A stretch of DNA of 64,000 nt, taken from assembly GCF_014650695.1 (NCBI RefSeq), contig NZ_BMVL01000005.1, positions 343,054 to 407,053 on the forward strand, given 5' to 3'. Source of the DNA: Streptomyces avidinii. Lineage in GTDB: Bacteria; Actinomycetota; Actinomycetes; Streptomycetales; Streptomycetaceae. Numbering within the stretch: position 1 is the first letter of the stretch; every line of letters begins with the position of its first letter. A program made the translations under genes and the position numbers. The notes beneath the pieces are model-generated. The model searched no databases. It worked only from the letters and a program-made list of their open reading frames with translations, and was not told where the DNA came from. Shown here one piece after another: positions 18,050-27,392 of the stretch.

Positions 18050-19167
18050 GTGGGGAGCCTGCTGCACGACCCACGCATCAGCTCCGACCCGCGCAACCTG
18101 ACGCTGTCGTCGAGCGACGACCCGCTGGGGCAGGACGAAGGAGACGGCTCGGCCCTGCCGCCGGTCTTCATCAGGCTCGATCCGCCGGACCACGACCGGC
18201 TGCGCCGCATCACGAACCGGCCCTTCGGTCCGCCGCACTCCCCGCACAGGGTCCACGACATGCGCGGCGAGCTCGACGGCATCGTCACCGGCCTCATCGA
18301 CGGCATCGCCGCCGGGACTCCCTGGAACGGATCAACCTGGTCGACCAGTTCTCCTACCCCTTCCCCGTGACGGTGATCTGCCGGCTGCTGGGCGTGCCGC
18401 AGGAGGACGAGCCCCGCTTCCACGGCTGGGCCGACACCCTCGCCGCCAGCCCGGACCCCGATCCGGATGCCGACCCCGCCGAGAAGCCCAAGGCCGCGGC
18501 CGACGCGCAGATGGAGCTCGGCATGTACCTGGCCGGGCTGATCGAGGAGCGCCGCAAGAACCCGGGCGAGGACATGCTGTCCCGGCTGGCGGCCCTCAGT
18601 GAGGAACCGGACGGGGCGATGAGCACGCGGGAGGTCGTCAGCACGGCGGCGCTGCTGCTGATCGCGGGGCACGAGACCACCGTCAACCTGATCACGAACG
18701 GCATGCTGACCCTGCTGCGTCACCCGGACGTCCTCCAACGGCTTCGTGAGGACCCGCAGTTGTCCGTACCGATCGTCGAGGAGCTGCTGCGCTACGAGCC
18801 GCCCGTGCAGCTGCTGCCCCGGCGCAGCACGCTCGACGACATCGAGGTGGCCGGGGTGCACATTCCCAAGGGCGCCACGGTTTCGCTGATCCTGGCGTCC
18901 GGCAACCGCGACCCGAAGCGGTTCGAGGATCCGGACCGCTTCGACCCGGACCGCAAGGACATCCAGCACCTCGGCCTCGGCAGCGGCATCCACAGCTGCT
19001 TCGGCGCCCCACTGGCCCGGCAGGAGGCCCAGCTGGCGCTGAGCGAACTGGCCCGCCGGCTGGAGAACCCGCGACTGCTGGAGGACCCGCCTCCGTACCG
19101 CCGGAACGCGGTCCTGCGCGGCCCCCGCCACCTGCCGATCGCCTGCGACGCAATCCGTGCGTCCTGA
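18050..19167 (+). pseudogene. cytochrome P450 pseudogene (frameshifted, 5' truncated)
   Basis: The second and larger part is a good bacterial CYP: the I-helix LIAGHETT, the K-helix EELLRYEPP, and the heme loop LGSGIHSCFG with its cysteine, ending normally. The N-terminal piece (SLLHDPRISSDPRN to GLIDGIAAGTP) is in another frame; the reading jumps near 18322, where one missing base would restore GTP-x-ERINLVDQFSYPFP. About 70 residues expected before SLLHDPRISSD are also absent. The frameshift might be a sequencing error, but the missing N-terminus supports decay. Flanked by its likely TetR repressor. Confidence 0.85.
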
Positions 19168-19192
19168 CGGCCGGGGCAGCAGCGGGGAGGGT

Positions 19193-20110
19193 TCAGCGCA
19201 GTGGCGGGTGCGTCGCGAGCCAGTGACGCGCGATCCGTTCGCGGGTGGTGACCCACGCCCCGCCGCGCTGCGCGACGTGCCGCAAGAAGCCGTCGAGGGC
19301 GCGGATGCGGCCGGGCCGGCCGATGATCCGCCCGTGCATGCCGATGCTCATCATGCGCGGGCGGTCGGCTCCCTCGGCGTGGAGGGTGTCGAAGGCGTCG
19401 ACGAGGTAGGAGAGCATGTCGTCGGCGGTCGTGAACCCGTGGACCAGCAGGAACTTGAAGTCGTTCGCGTCGAGGCTGTAGGGCAGCACGAGGTGCGGCC
19501 GGCCGGCGGCCTCGACGTAGAACGGCAGGTCGTCGGAGTAGTCGTCGGAGTCGTAGAGGAAGCCGCCGTGCTCGGCGACCAGGCGCCGCGTGTGGGGGCT
19601 CGTCCGACCGGTGTACCAGCCCACGGGCCGGCGGCCGACGAGCCGCTCGATCGTGGAGACCGAGCGCGCGATGTCGGCGCGCTCGGTCTCCACGGACACG
19701 TGGCGGTAGTCGATCCAGCGCCAGCCGTGGCCGGCCACCTCCCAGCCGGCGGCGGCCATGGCCCGTGCGGCGTCCGGGTTGCGTTCGAGCGCCTGGGCCA
19801 CGGCGTACACGGTGACCGGCGCATTGTGGGCGGCGAGCGTGCGGTGGATGCGCCAGAAGCCCGCGCGCGAGCCGTAGGCGAACATGGCCTCCACGTTCAG
19901 GTCCCGGCCCCCCACGACGGGCGGGGCGCCGATCAGCTCGTGAAGGAAGCCCTCGGAGGTGGCGTCACCGTCGAGAACGTTCTGCTCGCCGCCCTCCTCG
20001 TAGTTGAGGACGAGGCTGACGGCGACACGGGCACCGCCGGGCCAGGCGGCAAGCGGCGGCTCGGCGCCGTAACCGACGAGATCGCGCTGATGCTCATGCA
20101 CGGGCGGCAC
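19193..20110 (-). CDS. polysaccharide deacetylase/PuuE-like allantoinase family protein
   Basis: A 305-residue NodB-homology enzyme of the PuuE type. Visible signatures are LVLNYEEGGEQNVLDGD near residue 35, the YGSRAGFWRIHRTL segment, EVAGHGWRWIDY (the metal-binding H-region of PuuE proteins) and GWYTGRTSPHTRRLV. PuuE hydrolyses allantoin to allantoate; other members act on N-acyl or urea-like groups. No other purine-degradation gene lies nearby, so the substrate is uncertain. Convergent with the P450 relic. Confidence 0.85.
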   Translation of the reverse strand: MPPVHEHQRDLVGYGAEPPLAAWPGGARVAVSLVLNYEEGGEQNVLDGDATSEGFLHELIGAPPVVGGRDLNVEAMFAYGSRAGFWRIHRTLAAHNAPVTVYAVAQALERNPDAARAMAAAGWEVAGHGWRWIDYRHVSVETERADIARSVSTIERLVGRRPVGWYTGRTSPHTRRLVAEHGGFLYDSDDYSDDLPFYVEAAGRPHLVLPYSLDANDFKFLLVHGFTTADDMLSYLVDAFDTLHAEGADRPRMMSIGMHGRIIGRPGRIRALDGFLRHVAQRGGAWVTTRERIARHWLATHPPLR

Positions 20111-20229
20111 CTTACTCCGTGGAGCGGCCGAGGACGGTCCGACGGCGGGCGCGCCCGGCGAGGGCGTGCTGCGGGTCGCCGGGTTCCCGCTCGGGGTCGA
20201 TACTGAAGGTCACGGTGCGTGGAGGCGAC

Positions 20230-22296
20230 ATGCGTGAACCGGAGCATCGCGGCCCGAGGCCGGCCTCGGTGCCCGTGAACGAAACCCCTGCGGTCGTACT
20301 GGACGACGCAGGCGTGGTCGTCGCCATATCGGAACGGGCCGCGCTGCTGCTGGAATGCTCGCCGGGACAGATCTGTGCTCCCTTGCTGGATCTGCCGGCG
20401 CGTGCCGCTGCGGAGGCACCGACGGTCGTGCTCCCCGTGACCACTCCCGGTGGCGCTCATGCAGGTCAAGAGGCCCAGGTCCCACAGGTCTGCACAGTGG
20501 TCCGGCTCGCGGCGCGCACGTCCGGCGCTTCCGATGCCGCCCCGCACTGGCTCGTCCTGCTCACCCCGGTGGAGACCGCGACGGCGACCGCCGGGCCCGA
20601 CTCGGAACGGCGCAGGACGGGGCTGGCCCACGCCGCCGCCGCCAGCATCGGGGTCTCCCTGGACGTGACGGACATGGCTCAGGTCCTCGTGAACCTGCTG
20701 GTACCCGATTTCGCCGACCTGGCGACGGTGGACCTCGCCGAACCGGTGCTGGTGGGCGACGAGCCCCCGCACCTGCACGCCAGTGACGATGTCCGCCTGC
20801 GCCGGGCCGCCTCCGCGCAGAGCCCGGGGATTTCCGCAGAGGACCTCCTGCCGGTCGGAGAGGCACTCCCTCCCGTACCGGACACGGAGGTGATGCGTCC
20901 GCTCATGGCGGGACGGCCGGTGCTGGTGTCCGACGTCGCCGAACTCCGGGCGGAGCTCGGAGTGGACCCCGAGACCCTGCGGCTGTTCGTCCCGACCGGG
21001 GCCCACTCCTCCGTGGCGGTGCCGCTCTACGCCCGGGGGCTGATCCTCGGCTGCGTCACGGTCTGGCGCAGCCAGCTGCCCTCCGCGTACGACGAGGCGG
21101 ACGCCGCCCTCCTGCAGGACGTCGCCTCCAGGGCCGCCCTCGGCGTGGACAACGCCCGCCGCTACACGAAGGAACACCGGTCGGCCCTGGCCCTGCAACG
21201 AAGCCTGCTGCCGCACTCCGTCGTGAACACGGCGGCCGCGGACACCGCGGGTGTCTACCAGCCGGCCGGGGGCGGCGTCGGGGTCGGCGGGGACTGGTTC
21301 GACGTGATTCCCCTGCCGTCGCTGCGCGTGGCGTTCGTCGTCGGGGACGTCGTCGGCCATGGACTCGAGGCCACTGCGGCGATGGCACGACTGCGGACCG
21401 CGGTGCAGACCCTGGCAGACCTCGATCTGGATCCCGGTGAGCTGCTCACGCATCTGGACGACCTGGTGCTCGGATTCTCCAGCGAGCACATGGCCGGCGC
21501 CTCCCGTGCGGAGCCCGCTGTGCTCGGAGCGACGTGCCTGTACGCCGTCTACGATCCCGTGACGAAACAGTGCGCCGCCGCCACCGCGGGACATCCGCCG
21601 CCGGCCCTGCTGCCCCCCGGGGAGGAGCCGTACTTCCTGGGCATGACGCCGGGACCGCCCCTCGGCGTCGGCGGAATGCCGTTCGAGGTCACCGAGTTCG
21701 GCGTACAGCCCGGCAGCACGCTGGCGCTCTACACGGACGGACTCGTGGAGCGCCGCGGCGGCGACATCGACCAAGGGATGGAAAGGCTGCGGAGATCGCT
21801 CGCCGGAGCGGCCGGGCCGAACCGGCCGCTCGGCGAGATCAGCCAGACCCTTTGCGACGAGGTGCTGCCCCACGAGGCCGCCGACGACGTGGCCCTGCTG
21901 CTCGCCCGCACCCGTGCGCTCACATCGGACCAGGTCGCCGAATGGGAACTCGAACCCGATCTGTCCCTCGTCGCGCACGCCCGTGAGCTGGTCCTGGGCC
22001 GGCTGTCCGACTGGCAGTTGGAGGACATGGGCTTCGTGACGGAGCTCGTCGCCAGCGAGCTCGTCACGAACGCGATCCGATACGCGGGCGGACCGGTGGG
22101 GCTCAGGCTGATCCGCGACCGGCTGCTCGTCTGCGAGGTGTCCGACACCAGCAGCACCCAGCCGCGCCTGCGCCGCGCACGGGACACGGACGAAGGCGGG
22201 CGCGGCCTCTTCCTCGTGGCCCAGCTCACCGACCGCTGGGGCAGCCGGTTCACCAGCACCGGGAAGACCATCTGGACGGAGCAGGCGATCGGCTGA
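20230..22296 (+). CDS. SpoIIE-type PP2C phosphatase with GAF and HATPase domains
   Basis: A 688-residue signalling protein starting at an ATG with GGAGGCG just upstream. Order: a short PAS-like N-terminus (18-60), a GAF domain (about 135-310), a SpoIIE/PP2C phosphatase (about 335-530, metal-binding GDWFD at 354-358 and GDVVGHG at 372-378), and an RsbW-type HATPase (about 550-688, with ELVTNAIRYA and GRGLFLV). Such Streptomyces proteins phosphorylate and dephosphorylate STAS antagonists to tune anti-sigma/sigma switches. A STAS gene lies 19 kb away (41092), but no link is shown. Confidence 0.93.
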   Translation: MREPEHRGPRPASVPVNETPAVVLDDAGVVVAISERAALLLECSPGQICAPLLDLPARAAAEAPTVVLPVTTPGGAHAGQEAQVPQVCTVVRLAARTSGASDAAPHWLVLLTPVETATATAGPDSERRRTGLAHAAAASIGVSLDVTDMAQVLVNLLVPDFADLATVDLAEPVLVGDEPPHLHASDDVRLRRAASAQSPGISAEDLLPVGEALPPVPDTEVMRPLMAGRPVLVSDVAELRAELGVDPETLRLFVPTGAHSSVAVPLYARGLILGCVTVWRSQLPSAYDEADAALLQDVASRAALGVDNARRYTKEHRSALALQRSLLPHSVVNTAAADTAGVYQPAGGGVGVGGDWFDVIPLPSLRVAFVVGDVVGHGLEATAAMARLRTAVQTLADLDLDPGELLTHLDDLVLGFSSEHMAGASRAEPAVLGATCLYAVYDPVTKQCAAATAGHPPPALLPPGEEPYFLGMTPGPPLGVGGMPFEVTEFGVQPGSTLALYTDGLVERRGGDIDQGMERLRRSLAGAAGPNRPLGEISQTLCDEVLPHEAADDVALLLARTRALTSDQVAEWELEPDLSLVAHARELVLGRLSDWQLEDMGFVTELVASELVTNAIRYAGGPVGLRLIRDRLLVCEVSDTSSTQPRLRRARDTDEGGRGLFLVAQLTDRWGSRFTSTGKTIWTEQAIG

Positions 22297-22383
22297 CGAG
22301 CGGCTGCGCCCACCGCTGCTTCGGACGGGGCGCCGGGTGGGCGCGTACCGCTGGGCGCGTACGGGCGGGCGCGGACGGGCGGG

Positions 22384-22980
22384 TCAGCGGCGGACCGTGC
22401 CGGTGATCCGCGCGTACCCGATGATGTGGCGGGACATCATGAACGCGACAATGGTCGGCGGCGTGGACGCGGGCAGACCGAGCGCGGGCACGTCGAGCGC
22501 GTACACCGTGATCTCGTAGTGGTGGGTGAGGTCGCCGACCGGAGGGCATGGCCCCAGGTAGCCCGTGTTTCCTGAGTCGTTGGTCCCGGTGACCGCGCCG
22601 GCCGGCAGCCGGATGTCCATGCCGGTGTCCCCGACGGGGATGTCCCAGACGAGCCAGTGCCAGAATCCGGCTCCGGTGGGCGCGTCGGGGTCGAACATGG
22701 TGATCGCGTAGCTGCGGGTGGCCTGCGGAGCGCCGCTCCACGACAGCCGGGGCTGCCGGTTGTCGCCGGTGCAGCCGAAGGCGTCGGCCCAGGTGTCGGC
22801 GGGGAGCGCCGCGCCGTCGCGCACGTCGGGGCTGGTCACCGTGAAGCGTTCGGCGGAGTCGGGCGCACCCCTGCGGACCTTGGTGTATCCGTAGTCCGCG
22901 GGGTCGATGGGGGGAGCGGTGGGTTCGGCTGCCTCGGGCACGGTCACGGCCGTACCGGTGGTGAGCGGGGACTTCTTCAT
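22384..22980 (-). CDS. YbhB/YbcL family Raf kinase inhibitor-like (PEBP) protein
   Basis: A 198-residue phosphatidylethanolamine-binding-fold protein. Signatures include LSWSGAPQATRSYAITMFDPDAPTG, HWLVWDIP and a GYLGPCPPVGD loop with the following HHYEITVYALD strand that forms the ligand pocket. The start ATG (MKKSPLTTG) follows AGGAGG. Function in bacteria is unclear; no export signal. Divergent from the XRE regulator at 23117, a possible controller. Confidence 0.9.
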   Translation of the reverse strand: MKKSPLTTGTAVTVPEAAEPTAPPIDPADYGYTKVRRGAPDSAERFTVTSPDVRDGAALPADTWADAFGCTGDNRQPRLSWSGAPQATRSYAITMFDPDAPTGAGFWHWLVWDIPVGDTGMDIRLPAGAVTGTNDSGNTGYLGPCPPVGDLTHHYEITVYALDVPALGLPASTPPTIVAFMMSRHIIGYARITGTVRR

Positions 22981-23116
22981 CGGATCCTCCTGAAGGTCGG
23001 TGGTGAACCGATGGTCCCGAGCGCGCGGACGGGCGGGAAGGCCCTCCGGATGCTGGTACCCGCCGTACCACCGTCCGGTGTGGACAGGGCGCCGCGATGT
23101 GGGGCGATGATGGGGC

Positions 23117-24091
23117 GTGGTGCATATACGAACAGGGCGCAACGAGGAGCTGGCGCAGTTCCTGCGGGCCATGCGGGAGCGGCTGCGGCCGGACGACGTG
23201 GGACTGGCGGACCAGGGACGTCGCCGCACACCGGGTCTGCGGCGGCAGGAGGTCGCCCAGCTGGCTGCCGTCAGCGTCGAGTGGTACATCCGGCTGGAGC
23301 AGGGGCGGGCGAGCGCGCCCGGCACCGCGGTGCTCGACGGCCTCGCCCGGGCGCTGCGGCTGTCGCCCGCCGAACGCCGGCACCTGCACGTGATCGCCCG
23401 GGGCGAGGCGCCCGTGCCCCGCCCCGAGTGCCTGCCGGTGAGCGAGTCGCTGCGGGTCCTGATGGACGGAATGCCGCTCCTGCCCGCCTACCTCGTCGAC
23501 TTCAGGTTCGACGTCCTGGCCCACAACAGCGCCGCGGCCGCGCTCTTCGGCGAGGACTTCGGCTCCGGCCTCGCGGACAACACGGCCCGGATGCTGTTCC
23601 TGTCGCCCCGCATGCGGGAGATGCAGCTGGACTGGGCCCGGGTGGCCCGCGAGACGGTGGGCAACCTGCGCGCCACGCTCGCGCGCCACCCCGACGAACC
23701 GCGGCTGCTGGAAGTGATCGGGGAACTGCGCTCGACCGTCACGGAGTTCGCCCTCTGGTGGGACGATCACACGGTGAGGGAGCGTGCTCACGGCACCAAG
23801 CGGATCAGCCATCCTTCGGTCGGCGAGCTGACCGTCCACTACGACACACTGGCCACCCTGGACGGGGCCGGGCAGTCCCTGATCGTCCTCACCCCGGCGG
23901 ACGCGGCGGCCGAGGCATGCCTGCGCGCGCTGATGGCCGATCGCGCCGGCACCCTCGGCGGCCCCGGCCTGCACGCGCTGCCCGCTGCCCAGACCCGGCA
24001 CCCCGAGGTGCCCGGTGGTAGCGCGCAGCCCGGTCCGGCTCCCCGCCGCCGCTTGCGTCAGCCGTCGCGTTCGTCGGCACCGGCCACGTAG
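23117..24091 (+). CDS. XRE/MmyB-type HTH transcriptional regulator
   Basis: A 324-residue regulator with HTH at about 30-85 (LRRQEVAQLAAVSVEWYIRLEQGR) and an MmyB-like domain at about 105-270 (VLAHNSAAAALFG, HGTKRISHPSVGELTVHYD). It starts at a GTG, with a second GTG directly after. The last 50 residues are Pro/Arg-rich, and the 3' end overlaps the convergent small gene by 34 bp. Its divergent neighbour is the PEBP gene, its likely target. Confidence 0.9.
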   Translation: MVHIRTGRNEELAQFLRAMRERLRPDDVGLADQGRRRTPGLRRQEVAQLAAVSVEWYIRLEQGRASAPGTAVLDGLARALRLSPAERRHLHVIARGEAPVPRPECLPVSESLRVLMDGMPLLPAYLVDFRFDVLAHNSAAAALFGEDFGSGLADNTARMLFLSPRMREMQLDWARVARETVGNLRATLARHPDEPRLLEVIGELRSTVTEFALWWDDHTVRERAHGTKRISHPSVGELTVHYDTLATLDGAGQSLIVLTPADAAAEACLRALMADRAGTLGGPGLHALPAAQTRHPEVPGGSAQPGPAPRRRLRQPSRSSAPAT

Positions 24092-24321
24092 GCGACGAGC
24101 GCGCCGGCGAGCACGGCCCAGGCCACGGCGACGGGCCCGGCCGTGGCCCGGGCGAGGAGGCCGAGCAGCAGCGCGGTGAGGGCTCCGGCGGCGAGGGCCC
24201 GGGGGTCCGTGAGGAACTTCCAGTGCCTGCGTCCGCTGCCGGGCCGGCGGATCTCGGCGATCGCCGTCCTGATGACGAGGGCCGCCACCACGATGGCGAT
24301 GCTGAGCAGGGTGATCGCCAT
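24058..24321 (-). CDS. small membrane protein
   Basis: An 87-residue protein with a helix at about 1-20 (MAITLLSIAIVVAALVI) and two more hydrophobic stretches at 42-60 and 65-80. No family recognised. Its 3' end overlaps the convergent XRE gene by 34 bp. It follows the gene at 24343-24591 by 21 bp on the same strand, so the two are probably one transcript. Confidence 0.6.
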   Translation of the reverse strand: MAITLLSIAIVVAALVIRTAIAEIRRPGSGRRHWKFLTDPRALAAGALTALLLGLLARATAGPVAVAWAVLAGALVAYVAGADERDG

Positions 24322-24342
24322 GGTGCCGTACCTCCGATGCGG

Positions 24343-24591
24343 TCAGTCGTGCCGGGTGGCGGCTTGTTCTGCCCCGTTGCGCCGGTGGATGCGCGCGAGG
24401 CCGCCACCGAGGCCGGCGGGCGGCGCGTACAGAGTCGTCGGTACCGTCGTGCCGCACACCGCGGCGATGACCGGCAGCGCGGCGCCGCCGCGCAGCCGGC
24501 CGACGGTCGCGGTGCGGAGGGCGGTGGCGATGGCCCGGCGTTGCGGCCACGGCATGAGGCCGAAGGCGATGCGTGATCGCTGGCTGCTCAT
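24343..24591 (-). CDS. small hypothetical protein
   Basis: An 82-residue basic protein (MSSQRSRIAFGLMPWPQ start) preceded by GGAAGG. It has a weakly hydrophobic middle segment near 38-60 (ALPVIAAVCGTTVPTTLYAPP) that could be a membrane or signal region. No family recognised. First gene of a two-gene unit with the small membrane protein. The 245 bp upstream to 24836 hold no supported gene. Confidence 0.5.
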   Translation of the reverse strand: MSSQRSRIAFGLMPWPQRRAIATALRTATVGRLRGGAALPVIAAVCGTTVPTTLYAPPAGLGGGLARIHRRNGAEQAATRHD

Positions 24592-24836
24592 GATGGTGGG
24601 CCTTCCAGGGTGTCGACCGGAAAGGCGGGTACGGCCCCGGACGCCGACCGGACTTCCCTCACACCCTAGGGGAGATACAGGCATCCTGCCAGAGGGCTGC
24701 TCACCTGCGAGAACGCATACGAGCGGGCGTGCCGGATCGGAGCGGACCAGCACCCTGACGAACCGCGACGGTCGGCCGGAAACGTACACGGGCACCCGGT
24801 GGACGTGGCCGCCGCCGGGATCGGCCGAAAGGCCCG

Positions 24837-26231
24837 TCAGCGTGTCGTGCCCGCCTTGACCCACCCCTCCCCGCCGAGCGGGAATTCGTAGCCGGGCCTT
24901 CCGTTGCGGCCGCTGGTGCGGAACGGCTTGCCGTTGTGGTCGATGGTCAGGGTGCCGCGGCGGGAACCGCTCGACCAGGACAACTCCAGGTACCAGCTGA
25001 CGTCGTACGCCGAGGCGTCGGCCTTGATGTAGAAGACTTCCGGCTCGGACTCGCTGACCTTGAAGGGGAAGTTCGGCTGCCCCGCCTCGGGCACGACGGC
25101 CGGACGGGCGGCGTCGAGGGCCACGGTGAAGGACCGGGTCGGCACACCGGCACCGCAGCCGACACCCGGGTAGCCCATGGCGTAGTCGTTCCAGCCGAGG
25201 GGCGCACGCTTGCCGGCCATACGGACGGTCAGGCCGTCCAGGACCACCGTCTCCTTGCCGGAGCCCTGAAGGCTCAGCGTGACGTACTGCTCGCCGGCGG
25301 ATACGGCTCCGGACGCCGCCACCCACGCGGGCGCGTCCCGCTCCACGGGCGGCGGGCCCACCTGGGCCGGGGGCCTGTCGATCAGGTAGTGCTGGCCGCA
25401 GGGCGACTCCCAGGTGTACGGCTGGATGGTCACCTTCACCGGCGTGCCGGACGCGGCGAGGTCGCCGCGCCCGGCAGGGAGCGGCCCCGTGGCGGTCGCG
25501 CCGGTGCCGCCCCCGCCGCCCTCGGCGCCGTCACCGGCCCGAGGGGCACCGGGCGGGGATGCCGGGGGCGAGGTGCCGGTCGCTGCGGTCGGCGCCGGGG
25601 GAGCCGCCTTGCCGTCCCCGCCTTCCGCGGGTTCCGCTTCTCCGCCCGGGAGGGATGCGGCGGCGGCGGGACCGTTCCGGACGTCGGCGTCCCGTCCCGG
25701 CAGGTTCGCGGTGAGCACGACCGCTCCGGCCACGACGGCCACGGCGATCCCGGCGAGGACGGCCCTGGGGCTCCGGCGGCGCTGCTTCGGTGCGGCCGGA
25801 CCGGAGGTGACGTGCAGCTGCTCGGCCGGAAGGGGCTCGGGCAGTGCCTCCGCGGCTGCCGAGGGCCCTGCAGCGGCACCGGGCTCGGGCTCCTCGGGCG
25901 ACGGCCGGGGCACCTCGGCCAGGCCCGTGCCGGCCGGCGCCTTGCCGCCCGGACCCGGACCCGGACCGCCGCCCTTGCGCGGCCGGTTCGCGTCCGCCAG
26001 CACCCAGTGCCGGTGCAGTTCGACGAGTTCCTCGGGCGATGCCCTGCAGAGGCGGGCGAACCGTTCGAGGGGGGCGTAGTCCGTCGGGACGACGTCGCCC
26101 CTGCAGTACCGGTGGAGCGTCGAGGTGCTCATGTGGAGTCGCTTGGCGAGCGTTCCGTAGCTGTGCCCGGACCTGTCCTTCAACTCCCGCAGCTGCCGGG
26201 CGAACCCGGCCTCGGCAGTGTCCTCCGACAC
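24837..26231 (-). CDS. membrane-spanning XRE/helix-turn-helix protein with extracytoplasmic domain
   Basis: A 464-residue protein from the GTG at 26231 (GGGAGG five bases upstream). The N-terminal HTH (about 5-75) has LAKRLHMSTSTLHRYCRGD. A Gly/Pro-rich linker leads to one transmembrane helix (about 157-176, VLAGIAVAVVAGAVVLTAN), another disordered stretch, and a beta-rich extracytoplasmic domain (about 265-464) with paired cysteines (SPCGQHYLID, GVGCGAG). DNA-binding and outer sensory domains on one chain suggest a one-component membrane sensor. Divergent from the DUF4232 lipoprotein at 26445. Confidence 0.85.
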   Translation of the reverse strand: MSEDTAEAGFARQLRELKDRSGHSYGTLAKRLHMSTSTLHRYCRGDVVPTDYAPLERFARLCRASPEELVELHRHWVLADANRPRKGGGPGPGPGGKAPAGTGLAEVPRPSPEEPEPGAAAGPSAAAEALPEPLPAEQLHVTSGPAAPKQRRRSPRAVLAGIAVAVVAGAVVLTANLPGRDADVRNGPAAAASLPGGEAEPAEGGDGKAAPPAPTAATGTSPPASPPGAPRAGDGAEGGGGGTGATATGPLPAGRGDLAASGTPVKVTIQPYTWESPCGQHYLIDRPPAQVGPPPVERDAPAWVAASGAVSAGEQYVTLSLQGSGKETVVLDGLTVRMAGKRAPLGWNDYAMGYPGVGCGAGVPTRSFTVALDAARPAVVPEAGQPNFPFKVSESEPEVFYIKADASAYDVSWYLELSWSSGSRRGTLTIDHNGKPFRTSGRNGRPGYEFPLGGEGWVKAGTTR

Positions 26232-26444
26232 CGATTCCTCCCACCCCGTGTCCCGTCCCACGTCCCAGGAACGGGTTGTCTTCGCAGTTCAGAGCCCATG
26301 TCGGCGTCCCGGATTCCCTGGCTGCCCCTCGGGCGTGGCGGCTGGGACGGATCACCGCACAGGCTGAGGCCATCCAAGCACACCGCTTCCGGCGGCCCGG
26401 TCCGACCGGCCGTCGAAGGCAGGCCGTATGAAAGGGAATCAGTC

Positions 26445-27218
26445 ATGATCGCCTCCCGCAGCACCTCCACTCCTACCGGCACCCGTACGTTCCGCCCCCG
26501 CGCCGTCCGACGGCTCGCGACCGCCTCCGCAGTCGCCCTTGCCGCGCTCGCCCTCACCGCGTGTCAGGACGGCACGGGCATCAGGGACGAGGGCGCCGCA
26601 GCCGTCACGGGCTCCGCCGCGGCCACACCCCCGACGGCGGACGGCGCGACCGGCACCCAGGGCACGACGGGAGGTCAGCAGGGGACGACGGCCACCCCGG
26701 CCCCGGGATCCGCGTCGACCACCGGCGGCGGGAAGAACGGCACCGACCCGGCCAAGGAGAAGGGCTCCGCGGAGCCGCCCGCCGCGGGCGAGCGCGTCCT
26801 GTGCAACGGCTCGAACACCGCCGTCACCGTCCAGCCGGTCTCCCGTCCCCTCAACCACATGCTGATCACGGTGAAGAACACCGGCTCCAAGGTCTGCGAC
26901 CTGACCTACCACCCGGTGCTCCGCTTCGACGAGATGCAGTGGGCGCCCGCCGCGCGCCAGGAGACCCGGCCCCAGGCCGTGGTCTCCCTCGCACCCGGCG
27001 AGTCGGGCTACGCGGCGGCCATCCTCGCGGCGGCCGACGGCAGCGGTGAGGGCGGGACGACCGGGCACCGGCTCACGATCGCCTTCCAGGGCCGGACGCC
27101 CAACAGCGGTGGCGGCGCATCCGCCATCCCGCCACTGCCGACTCAAGGTGTCCACTACGACAGCTCGTTGACGGTCACCTACTGGCAGCAGGACATCGAG
27201 GACGCCCTCGGCTCATGA
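26445..27218 (+). CDS. DUF4232-type lipoprotein
   Basis: A 257-residue exported lipoprotein: basic head, hydrophobic core ATASAVALAALALTAC with the lipobox cysteine near residue 40, then a low-complexity Thr/Gly/Ala linker (about 45-115). The C-terminal DUF4232 domain (about 118-250) contains NHMLITVKNTGSKVCDLTYHP and a closing VTYWQQDIEDALGS. Divergent from the membrane-spanning XRE protein, whose outer domain also looks beta-rich, so the two may be functionally linked. Role unknown. Confidence 0.88.
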   Translation: MIASRSTSTPTGTRTFRPRAVRRLATASAVALAALALTACQDGTGIRDEGAAAVTGSAAATPPTADGATGTQGTTGGQQGTTATPAPGSASTTGGGKNGTDPAKEKGSAEPPAAGERVLCNGSNTAVTVQPVSRPLNHMLITVKNTGSKVCDLTYHPVLRFDEMQWAPAARQETRPQAVVSLAPGESGYAAAILAAADGSGEGGTTGHRLTIAFQGRTPNSGGGASAIPPLPTQGVHYDSSLTVTYWQQDIEDALGS

Positions 27219-27392
27219 GCCGAGGGCCCCGACGACGGCCGGGGCCGGCACGTTCATGCCGCCGGTGGAGGCCGGCCGCAGGGGAGTCAGCCGCGCAGGT
27301 GCGGCCCGAAACCTGTGCGGCCCGCGGGCTCCAGCCCCTCCTTCCGGTGCAGCGAGGGGATTTCGTAGTCACCGAAGTTCTGCCGCCGGAAC

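Noticed and set aside
22336..22375. Direct repeat GGGCGCGTAC between the SpoIIE and PEBP genes as a regulatory site
   Set aside because: Both genes end here (convergent), so an operator is unlikely; simple GC-rich repeat.
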